Below, piece by piece: positions 37,684-44,488 of a stretch of 64,000 bases of DNA. Position 1 is the stretch's first letter; every line of letters starts with the position of its first letter. Source of the DNA: Ahrensia sp. R2A130 (GTDB lineage: Bacteria; Pseudomonadota; Alphaproteobacteria; Rhizobiales; Rhizobiaceae); NCBI RefSeq assembly GCF_000179775.1, contig NZ_AEEB01000001.1:1-64000 (forward strand), given 5' to 3'. The notes beneath the pieces were generated by a model. It did no database searches. It worked only from the letters and a program-made list of their open reading frames with translations, and had not been told where the DNA came from. The position numbers were made by a program, and so were the translations under genes.

Positions 37684-38033
37684 AGCGCGCAGAGCGGGAT
37701 ATACCAACGGGGAACGGCATGCCCGAAGGCGGGCGAATGGTGGAGCCAATCCCAAACGCCGTGGGCAATGTAGCCGATGGCGATCCACCAAGGTGAAATG
37801 GCGAGTGCGACCATTGCACCGAGCGCGAATACCAACGCAACTATCACTTCGATGGCGATGACCGAGAGACGACCGTCGATCGCGGCAAACCCCACATAAA
37901 CCCCACCGATCAGCGCGAGAACGCCCGCCGCAAAGTTCTGCGACCAGGCCAGCGGAAGCATCACATGGACCGGCAGGCTGACCATCGCGAGAAACCCGGC
38001 GATGGGAAGTGGATGCCTTTCGAGGGCTGTCAC
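37623..38033 (-). CDS. small integral membrane protein
   Basis: 136 residues with four predicted helices (IAGFLAMVSLPVHVMLPLAW, FAAGVLALIGGVYVGFAA, ALGAMVALAISPWWIAIGY, ALYDVLAGMGLLLIWALL) and a conserved-looking HGVWDWLHH between helices. The GTG start at 38033 lies 2 bases after the glutaredoxin-MauE stop, so the two form an operon. The family is unrecognised. The 3' end overlaps the Crp/Fnr gene tail-to-tail. Confidence 0.7.
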   Translation of the reverse strand: MTALERHPLPIAGFLAMVSLPVHVMLPLAWSQNFAAGVLALIGGVYVGFAAIDGRLSVIAIEVIVALVFALGAMVALAISPWWIAIGYIAHGVWDWLHHSPAFGHAVPRWYIPLCALYDVLAGMGLLLIWALLYGS

Positions 38034-38035
38034 GT

Positions 38036-38782
38036 TCACAGCACGAGGTTCTTCAGCAGCGTCCAGCTGCCCATAACCATCATCATCAGGTTCTCGGTCA
38101 ACGAGACGAAGCCCAGTGGGACTTTGCTGCCGCCACCGACGCAGGCGCATTTGATCTCGCGCTTGTCGATGTAGACGGCCTTGAACACCGAGACCGCACC
38201 AATGGTGCCGATAAACAGCGCGACAGGTGCCGAAAGCCACCACAGCGCTCCAGCAACCATGAGGATACCCGCACCCGCTTCGGCAAAGGGATAGACATAA
38301 CCGTACGGAATCCAACGTTTGGCCAGCAGATCGTAGTTCAGGAACATGGTCGAAAACTGCTCCACGTCCTGCAACTTCTGGATCGCCAGCACGCACATGG
38401 AGATCGCGATGAACCACTCGAAGGCGCGCAGCGTGAACAGATGCTGGTAGGCGAACCAGCTCAGACCCAGTGCCATGAAGGCCGCGACCGCGAAGATGGC
38501 AATGACGGGCTGGTAGCTCGTCTCGTCCTTGCTCTTCACCTCCTGCCCGAAGTGCTTGCGCAGCGCGTCGTAGCCGCCGATGCGCTCATCGCCGATCCAG
38601 ATTTGCGGTGTCGTTTCGACGTCATGCTTTTCCTTGAACGTATCCGTCTGTTCTCTGGACGTGAGCAGGTTGTCGTCGACTGCAAAGCCCTTACGCTCCA
38701 GCAGATCCTTGGCCTTCAACCCGTAGGGACAGGTGTGCTTGTCGGTATCCATTCTGAAGAGGGTGGCGGTGGTGGTGCTCAT
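38036..38782 (-). CDS. glutaredoxin-MauE/DoxX fusion membrane protein
   Basis: A 248-residue protein. Residues 1-85 are a glutaredoxin domain with a monothiol CPYG site (Cys18) and the cis-Pro loop TTPQIWIG. Residues ~95-248 hold about four helices of the MauE type, with a CxC-like KCACVGGGS near the C-terminus. The fusion suggests thiol or metal transfer at the membrane. A MerR-type operator sits 64 bp upstream (38846-38869), facing that of the copper regulator, so it is probably induced by the same metal. Confidence 0.8.
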   Translation of the reverse strand: MSTTTATLFRMDTDKHTCPYGLKAKDLLERKGFAVDDNLLTSREQTDTFKEKHDVETTPQIWIGDERIGGYDALRKHFGQEVKSKDETSYQPVIAIFAVAAFMALGLSWFAYQHLFTLRAFEWFIAISMCVLAIQKLQDVEQFSTMFLNYDLLAKRWIPYGYVYPFAEAGAGILMVAGALWWLSAPVALFIGTIGAVSVFKAVYIDKREIKCACVGGGSKVPLGFVSLTENLMMMVMGSWTLLKNLVL

Positions 38783-38845
38783 GTCGTGTCGTTCCTGGAT
38801 TCCTTGCCCTGTCAGAAATTCCGGCAGGTTCGACCTATCGCTACG

Positions 38846-38869
38846 GGTTCCAGCTACGGAAAGGTCAAG
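38846..38869 (-). promoter_or_regulatory. MerR/CueR-type operator for the glutaredoxin-MauE operon
   Basis: Read on the minus strand it begins CTTGACCTTTCCGTAGCTGG and ends AACC, the copper-type MerR operator form (CTTGACCTTCC...GGAAGG class), with TTGACC serving as -35. It is identical to the facing site at 38894-38917 except for one base. Confidence 0.75.
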
Positions 38870-38893
38870 CCAAGAATCGAGTTCGTAAAATTG

Positions 38894-38917
38894 CTTGACC
38901 TTCCCGTAGCTGGAACC
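38894..38917 (+). promoter_or_regulatory. MerR/CueR-type operator for the copper operon
   Basis: Begins CTTGACCTTCCCGTAGCTGG and ends AACC, 41 bp before the regulator's GTG start. The -35 TTGACC and a long spacer to TATTCC at 38921 fit a MerR-activated promoter. The regulator probably controls itself and the downstream cop genes. Confidence 0.75.
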
Positions 38918-38957
38918 CCTATTCCGGTGTCTCGGAACGGAAGGCACGGAGGTCGGA

Positions 38958-39350
38958 GTGAATATCAAGGACGCAGCGCAAGCATGCGGTTTGCCGCCCA
39001 AAACCGTGCGCTATTATGAGGAAATTGGTCTCGTGACGGCGGGTCGCGCAGCGAATGGCTACCGCGCTTACGATGAGCGCGATGTGCATAGTTTGCGGTT
39101 CGTCCAGCGCGCGCGAAGCCTTGGCTTTACTATCGAGGAATGTCGGCAGCTTCTGTCGCTCTACCGCGATGACAGTCGCGCCAGTGCCGATGTGAAGGCG
39201 CTGGCATTGGGCAAGATCGCAGAGGTAGAAACCAAGATCGCGGAACTCGTCTCTATGAAGACGACGCTCTCTGCTTTGGCCAAATCATGCAATGGCGATC
39301 AGCGCCAGGACTGTCCGATCATCGATGACCTTGCGAAAGACCCTGAATGA
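38958..39350 (+). CDS. copper-responsive MerR-family regulator (CueR/HmrR type)
   Basis: A 130-residue MerR protein. HTH: NIKDAAQACGLPPKTVRYYEE; wing AANGYRAYDERDVHSLRFVQRAR; dimer helix; metal loop CNGDQRQDCPI with two Cys seven residues apart, the signature of Cu(I)/Ag(I) sensors. The GTG start at 38958 has GGAGG upstream. Two matching operators lie just upstream. It overlaps the cytochrome gene by 4 bases, so it heads the copper operon. Confidence 0.92.
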   Translation: MNIKDAAQACGLPPKTVRYYEEIGLVTAGRAANGYRAYDERDVHSLRFVQRARSLGFTIEECRQLLSLYRDDSRASADVKALALGKIAEVETKIAELVSMKTTLSALAKSCNGDQRQDCPIIDDLAKDPE

Positions 39351-39793
39351 TGGCGCGGATTCTGCTGATCGTAGTCGGTGTTCTCGCCGCCGTCACGCTC
39401 GCGATATTCTCGTGGATGCAGTCCATGCATCGCGGTGGCGACAGCATGGGAATGGGAGACATGATGGGCGCGAGTGAATCGATGGTCGGTGTTACGGTGC
39501 CCGTTCTCTCGGGGTTGGCAGCGAGCGGAGAAAAACTCTTCACGACCAATTGCGCCGCGTGTCACGGTACAAATGCGGCAGGCAATGACGGTGCCGGGCC
39601 TCCGCTCGTTCACATCATCTACGAACCGTCCCATCACGGCGACATGGCCTTCCAGCTTGCTGTCAAGAACGGTGTACGCCAGCACCATTGGCCCTACGGC
39701 AACATGCCGCCGATCGCCGGTGTGAGCGAAGCGGATACGGCGGCCATCACCGCCTATGTTCGTACTCTACAACGCGCCAATGGCATCGATTGA
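39347..39793 (+). CDS. membrane-anchored c-type cytochrome
   Basis: 148 residues. An N-terminal helix (ARILLIVVGVLAAVTLAIFSW) anchors it in the membrane, with the rest periplasmic. The haem site is CAACH (Cys69, Cys72, His73) and the likely sixth ligand Met120 (YGNMPPIAG). A Met-rich stretch (residues 34-46, DSMGMGDMMGASESM) could bind copper. Monohaem cytochromes of this type often accompany cop genes. It starts at ATGATG 39347 inside the regulator's stop. Confidence 0.88.
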   Translation: MMARILLIVVGVLAAVTLAIFSWMQSMHRGGDSMGMGDMMGASESMVGVTVPVLSGLAASGEKLFTTNCAACHGTNAAGNDGAGPPLVHIIYEPSHHGDMAFQLAVKNGVRQHHWPYGNMPPIAGVSEADTAAITAYVRTLQRANGID

Positions 39794-39807
39794 ATCGGAG
39801 AATGATA

Positions 39808-40158
39808 ATGATGAGAACTCTTTTGGCAGCCACGATCTGCCTTTCGACCGCAGCATCTGCTCTTGCACACTCACCGTTAAAAATGACGGTGCCGGCAGAT
39901 GGAGCGGAACTGGCGAGTCCGCCGAAGACGATCACCATGCAGTTCGGTAAATCTGCACGGCTGACGAAGGTGACGGTCAAGCAGGAGAAGGCATCGGACC
40001 CTGTCCGACTGGATCTGCCCACCAAATCCTTTGCCCGTGCCTTCGAGATGGACGGCATACCGAAAGCCGCCGGTTCCTACCTCGTTCGCTGGCGGGCGCT
40101 CGGCAAGGATGGTCACGTACTGAAGGGTTCCTTCGGTTACACAGTCGCACCGCGCTAG
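39808..40158 (+). CDS. copC: periplasmic copper-binding protein CopC
   Basis: 116 residues with a Sec signal (TLLAATICLSTAASALA) leaving His21 at the mature N-terminus, the Cu(II)-binding residue of CopC. The core follows the family: HSPLKMTVPADGAELASPP, YLVRWRALGKDGHVLKGSFGYTV with the second His ligand. The ATG at 39808 is chosen because GGAG lies 7 bases upstream. It is followed 5 bases later by copD. Confidence 0.92.
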   Translation: MMRTLLAATICLSTAASALAHSPLKMTVPADGAELASPPKTITMQFGKSARLTKVTVKQEKASDPVRLDLPTKSFARAFEMDGIPKAAGSYLVRWRALGKDGHVLKGSFGYTVAPR

Positions 40159-40163
40159 ATCCT

Positions 40164-41045
40164 GTGCCTTTCGATATCACCTTGTGGCAGGCGTTCGCAC
40201 TGTTGGCGAAAGTGCTCGTCTATGCGGGGAGCAGCCTCGCCATGGGGACGTTGATGTTTCGGCTGTTCGTGGAGCGTGCGCAATCTCATCATCAACCCGG
40301 GTTCATCATCACCGCGGCACTGATCGCCTTGATCGCTGGCGGTGCGCAGATCTTGATACAGAGCGGCCGACTGATGGACGACGGGATGGCCGGTGTCATG
40401 GATACCGAGATATGGTCGCTCGTTGCCGGCACACCGCTTGGCACCAGTGTCGGCCTTCGCTCTCTAGGGTTGATGCTGCTGATCATCGGGACGCTGCGTC
40501 TCGCGTCGCTGTGGCCGTTGGCTGCCGTCGGGGTGGTGGCGACGGCGCTCTCCTTTCCGATGGTGGGGCACGCGACGAATGATCCGTCATGGTGGCTCAC
40601 GGTTCTGATTACAGTGCATGTCCTCTGCCTCGCGTTCTGGATCGGCGGGCTGCTGCCGTTGCACCGTGCTGCTTCGGCCAGTCCCGCGCCCGAAGCTGGC
40701 AGGCTTGCCCATAGGTTCGGGCAACAGGCCATGTGGGCGGTGGCCGTGCTTACCGTCGCTGGCGGGTGGACCGCCTACACGCTCGTCGGTTCGTTCCAGA
40801 ACCTCGTCGGCACGACCTACGGCCAGGTGCTGCTTGTAAAACTCGGGACGGTCGCACTGCTTCTTGGACTGGCCGCGCTCAACAAATTGCGTCTGGTGCC
40901 GGCGCTTTCCGCAGGCGATCCGACCGCCGGGCCTGCCTTACAGACGTCCATCCGGTTCGAGGCCGTTGCCTTTATTGCAATCTTCGCGCTCACCGCAATT
41001 CTCACCACAGTCCTGTCGCTGCCCACAGCGATGGAAGGAACCTGA
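40164..41045 (+). CDS. copD: copper resistance membrane protein CopD
   Basis: 293 residues from a GTG start. About eight transmembrane helices, CopD-family features VYAGSSLAMGTLMFRLF, VHVLCLAFWIGGLLPLH and GGWTAYTLVG. CopD is thought to move copper across the inner membrane together with CopC. The gene lies between copC and the multicopper oxidase gene in a tight operon. Confidence 0.9.
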   Translation: MPFDITLWQAFALLAKVLVYAGSSLAMGTLMFRLFVERAQSHHQPGFIITAALIALIAGGAQILIQSGRLMDDGMAGVMDTEIWSLVAGTPLGTSVGLRSLGLMLLIIGTLRLASLWPLAAVGVVATALSFPMVGHATNDPSWWLTVLITVHVLCLAFWIGGLLPLHRAASASPAPEAGRLAHRFGQQAMWAVAVLTVAGGWTAYTLVGSFQNLVGTTYGQVLLVKLGTVALLLGLAALNKLRLVPALSAGDPTAGPALQTSIRFEAVAFIAIFALTAILTTVLSLPTAMEGT

Positions 41046-41046
41046 C

Positions 41047-42471
41047 ATGATGCATCGCCGCGCCTTCATCGCGTCCGTGCTGGCTGCTGCCGCAACGCCA
41101 GCATTGCCACGCCTCTCGCTCGCCAAGGTGGGCGATGGGGTTTTCGAATTACGCGCTTCGGTGACGCAGCACGCTCTCGCGGGCGGCGACCACGCGTCCT
41201 CCGATCTGTGGCTCTACAACGGCGAAACACCCGGCCCGATCATCCGCGTGACGCAAGGCGAACGCGTCCGCGTACGCTTTGTCAATGACCTTGCGGAGCC
41301 AACGTCGGTTCACTGGCACGGCATCCGTATCGAAAACGCGATGGATGGCGTGTCCGGTCTTACGCAGCAGCCGGTGCCGCCCGGTGGTTCGTTCGACTAC
41401 GATTTCACGGTGCCGGACGCTGGAACATTTTGGTATCACGCGCACAACAAAAGCTGGAGCCATGTTGCGCGCGGCCTCTACGGCCCACTGATCGTGGACG
41501 AGCCGACCCCGACCTTCGACAGCAACCGTGACCTGACACTCGTTCTTGATGATTGGCGCTTGGGTCAGGACGGCGCGTTGCACGACGCTAGTCTCGGCGC
41601 ATTCATGGACTGGAGCCACGCCGGCAGGCTCGGCAACTGGATGACGGTGAACGGGCAATCGTCGCCGCGCTTCGACCTTGCCACAGGCAAAGCGCACCGC
41701 ATCCGGCTTATCAACGCCGCAAATGCCCGTGTCTTCCAGATCGACCCGAGTGCATTGGGTGCAAAGCTGATCGGTCTCGACGGTTTCGTCTTCGACGCGC
41801 CGCGTTCGATCGACGGGCCGATCGCGTTTGCCCCCGCGCAACGGATGGACTTGTTGGTGCAGCGCCAGGAGCAAGGGAGCTTCGCGCTCATCGATACGGG
41901 TGACTTCGCGCTGCAGCAGATGTCTGAAGCTGAGCCCGTGCCACTTGCGACATTCGAGTTCGCTGGCGGTGCGGCAAAGCTTGAGATGGCACCGATCCTG
42001 AGCCCCAACGCTATCGCCGAACCAGACATTCAGGGCGCCATGCGTGTTCCGCTCATATTGACCGGCGGCGCCATGGGGCGCGCAGGTGCCATGACCTACA
42101 ATGGCGAACCGCTGACCCGTCCAGTGATGATGGAGCACCAGCAGGTCTGGGCCTTCAATGGTGCGGCCAACATGACGACCGATCCCATGTTCGCGGCCAG
42201 GCGAGGCCAGACGATTATCGTGGAAACCATCAACCGCACCGGCTGGGCGCACGCCATGCATGTGCATGGCCACCACTTTCGCGTCATCACTCGTAACGGC
42301 CATTCCGTCGAAAACGCCGACTGGCGGGACACCTTCTTCATCGACCGCGATGAAACCGTGGAGATCGCATTTGTTGCCGACAATCCCGGTCGTTGGATGC
42401 TGCACTGTCACATGCTCGAACATGCAGCCGCGGGCATGCGAAACTGGTTTTCGGTTGGCGCCAACAGTTAG
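41047..42471 (+). CDS. multicopper oxidase (CopA/CueO-like)
   Basis: 474 residues. A Tat-like signal (HRRAFIASVLAAAATPAL). Copper ligands lie in four blocks: SVHWHGIR (about 88-95), TFWYHAHNKSW (127-137), HAMHVHGHHF and the C-terminal HCHMLEHAAAGM with Cys and Met for the type 1 site. It oxidises Cu(I) or other substrates in the periplasm and gives copper tolerance. It lacks the long Met-rich insert of CueO. It starts one base after copD ends and closes the operon. Confidence 0.92.
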   Translation: MMHRRAFIASVLAAAATPALPRLSLAKVGDGVFELRASVTQHALAGGDHASSDLWLYNGETPGPIIRVTQGERVRVRFVNDLAEPTSVHWHGIRIENAMDGVSGLTQQPVPPGGSFDYDFTVPDAGTFWYHAHNKSWSHVARGLYGPLIVDEPTPTFDSNRDLTLVLDDWRLGQDGALHDASLGAFMDWSHAGRLGNWMTVNGQSSPRFDLATGKAHRIRLINAANARVFQIDPSALGAKLIGLDGFVFDAPRSIDGPIAFAPAQRMDLLVQRQEQGSFALIDTGDFALQQMSEAEPVPLATFEFAGGAAKLEMAPILSPNAIAEPDIQGAMRVPLILTGGAMGRAGAMTYNGEPLTRPVMMEHQQVWAFNGAANMTTDPMFAARRGQTIIVETINRTGWAHAMHVHGHHFRVITRNGHSVENADWRDTFFIDRDETVEIAFVADNPGRWMLHCHMLEHAAAGMRNWFSVGANS

Positions 42472-42894
42472 TGGCCGACATCGGACATTTCCTAGAATGA
42501 TGGGTGATATTGAAAGCAGACGCTCGTAGGCTGTTTTAATGCCAAACTCATGTGGTCGCTACCGAAGACCGATCCATCACTCGAAGACTGTCAGTGCCAG
42601 ACCGAGCAGCAAAGCTCTGTTTCTTTCTCCAGTTTTGAGTAGGACCCGTCCCTGATTTGAGCCGCTCCCCATTTTTAGACTACTCTGCTGGTGGAAAGTT
42701 AGGTCTCAGGTCACTGACACATGAGCATACAGTCGCTTGACCGGCGCCGATGCCCACTAGGGCGCGACCAGTCCTACCTCACTATGCGAGCCAGTGATGG
42801 TAAGAGCGGCAGGCACGAATGCACGATCTTGCCAAGGATTGCAGCGCCGAAGCCATATGCGACCGCGATTTTTCCGAACTGGTCCGGTCTAGTT
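42472..42894. other. 420 bp without a supported gene
   Basis: Lies between the multicopper oxidase and the RES toxin stop. Open frames here are shadows and short. No convincing terminator was found. GC drops, in line with a junction between differently acquired modules. Confidence 0.4.
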
Positions 42895-43533
42895 TCAACG
42901 TGTTGCGATATTCCAAGGAGCCATCGTCGGTGCCAGCAACGACTTTTTGAGAGCGACCGCGGGATTGGGCGATACGAGCTTCGCGATTCCTCGATTATAA
43001 ACGACGACGCATAAGCCTTCTGTGAACCTACTAGCGTACAAAAGGCCGTCGATGTCGACCAGTCCAGAATGGACGAGCTCTGAGAAATACTGGCCCGCTT
43101 CGTGGTCCGAATACCGTATGACATCCATCGGCACTCCATGCTTTGCTGCTGCACCTCCGGTCAGGTCGAGAAGGTTCAGCGCCTGTCCCGGCGCCGTTGA
43201 GAAATTCACGGCGGACTGTGTATTGTACGTCTTTTTTCTCAGAACTCGATTAGCCTGGATATCGAAACTGTCTCGAATAATTGCCTCGTAGCAAGCTGTC
43301 GCAAGCTCCATGGCACCATAGATGACACCGAAAGGCGGCGTAGGAGTAAGGCTTGCTCTCAAAGGGCTGAAACGACTTGTGCTCGCGCCGTATCCAAAGG
43401 GGGTTGCAGCGCGGGCAGTCGGCGTGACGCGCACGAAGTTGTTGAGGGGGCGCGTGACCATCATGCCTGCAAATAAATCGGCAACCGCCCGCCTACGCGC
43501 TCCGGTGATGACGGCTAGATCTGATGCATTCAA
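42895..43533 (-). CDS. RES-domain toxin (NAD+ phosphorylase family)
   Basis: 212 residues. The RES fold shows RVTPTARAATPFGYGASTSRFSP (conserved Arg and Tyr/Ser region) and ELATACYEAIIRDSF (conserved Glu83). RES toxins degrade NAD+ and are paired with Xre/MbcA/ParS-type antitoxins. It begins at TTG 43533, overlapping the antitoxin stop in TTGA, so it is translated after the antitoxin. It lacks no obvious key residue. Confidence 0.82.
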   Translation of the reverse strand: MNASDLAVITGARRRAVADLFAGMMVTRPLNNFVRVTPTARAATPFGYGASTSRFSPLRASLTPTPPFGVIYGAMELATACYEAIIRDSFDIQANRVLRKKTYNTQSAVNFSTAPGQALNLLDLTGGAAAKHGVPMDVIRYSDHEAGQYFSELVHSGLVDIDGLLYASRFTEGLCVVVYNRGIAKLVSPNPAVALKKSLLAPTMAPWNIATR

Positions 43534-44315
43534 CTGAAGTCCCCAAACTCAAAACCTCTCTTCGCCGAACCGAGTTCAGAAAGACAATCTGCCCGTTCCG
43601 CTTCGGTTCTAGCATTTCGAAGGCGGTCGATAGGACGCGGGTTTTTATCACCGTAGAACAGGGAACTCGACAAAAACCTCCAGGCCTCGTGATGATCAAA
43701 TTCAAATATTGCGAGTATGTTTTCAACGCCCGATATGACCATGCCGCCGTCAAATTGATCCTTTGGAATATACAGACCATTCTTGAACAACTTAAAGCCG
43801 ACTACCTTGTTTGTCTTGACCTGTCGGGTAATCGTGGATTTTGCAACATTGAGTTCACGAGCAGTTTTATCCGCGGTCCAATAATCATCAGAAGGCTTGT
43901 CTTCAAATTCTGGAATAGAAATATCGGTAACGCTCTGTGCGAGAGCGGATAAATCTTGCCCCTCAATCGGAGGAAGAGTAGATTCATTCAAAAATAATGT
44001 GCCACTCTCTTTATCGACTATTAAGCCGATCAATCGCTCCGAAGTAAACGCTTGTTCTAAAAATTCTACCAAAGCGGGTTCAAGCTGTCCTATGCTATTA
44101 CGTCGAGCTCCGTCTTGCCCACTCTTAATTGTCCAAACAGTATCTGTGGCGCTCTTTTTTGCCTTAAATTTTTTCACAGCTGTGTTTTGACCGATGATGA
44201 CAGGGAGATCTATCATTTCCCCCCTAAGTCCTACGCGATCTGGTGAGCCTCCACCGCCGACAAAGATCTGCAGAGCGTGTTCCGGACCCGGTTTATCAAG
44301 CTTCGACTGCGCCAT
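43530..44315 (-). CDS. antitoxin partner of RES toxin
   Basis: 261 residues, longer than the usual ~150-residue Xre/MbcA antitoxins. An N-terminal ~150-residue region (QIFVGGGGSPDRVGLRGEMI) is unrecognised. A helix-turn-helix (WTADKTARELNVAKSTITRQVK) follows, and the C-terminus (DHHEAWRFLSSSLFYGDKNP) resembles the toxin-binding part of MbcA/ParS proteins. The ATG at 44315 is preferred over the extended start, whose codons only translate the GGTGCA repeats. It probably represses its own promoter through those repeats. Confidence 0.7.
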   Translation of the reverse strand: MAQSKLDKPGPEHALQIFVGGGGSPDRVGLRGEMIDLPVIIGQNTAVKKFKAKKSATDTVWTIKSGQDGARRNSIGQLEPALVEFLEQAFTSERLIGLIVDKESGTLFLNESTLPPIEGQDLSALAQSVTDISIPEFEDKPSDDYWTADKTARELNVAKSTITRQVKTNKVVGFKLFKNGLYIPKDQFDGGMVISGVENILAIFEFDHHEAWRFLSSSLFYGDKNPRPIDRLRNARTEAERADCLSELGSAKRGFEFGDFS

Positions 44316-44347
44316 AATCGTCTCCTTTGTACCCAATGTAGTATTTT

Positions 44348-44383
44348 GGTGCAGGTGGTGCAAGCGGTGCATTTAGTGCATAA
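44348..44383. repeat. four tandem 9-bp repeats (GGTGCAnnn), candidate antitoxin operator
   Basis: GGTGCAGGT, GGTGCAAGC, GGTGCATTT and AGTGCATAA follow one another with a period of exactly 9 bp, 33-68 bp upstream of the antitoxin start and about 105 bp before the divergent TrlF gene. The repeat is not part of a gene if the antitoxin starts at 44315. It may control both divergent genes. Confidence 0.6.
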
Positions 44384-44488
44384 TGGTGAGGATTCGATTT
44401 CAGTTTGATGTTGTCACAGTCGAATTTGACCGGGATCGGATCATGACAATCACGAACTCGGGTAACAGGCACCGAAGGAAAACGGGTA

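Noticed and set aside
44348..44383. CRISPR-like array
   Set aside because: Only four 9-bp units without spacers, and no cas genes anywhere in the window.
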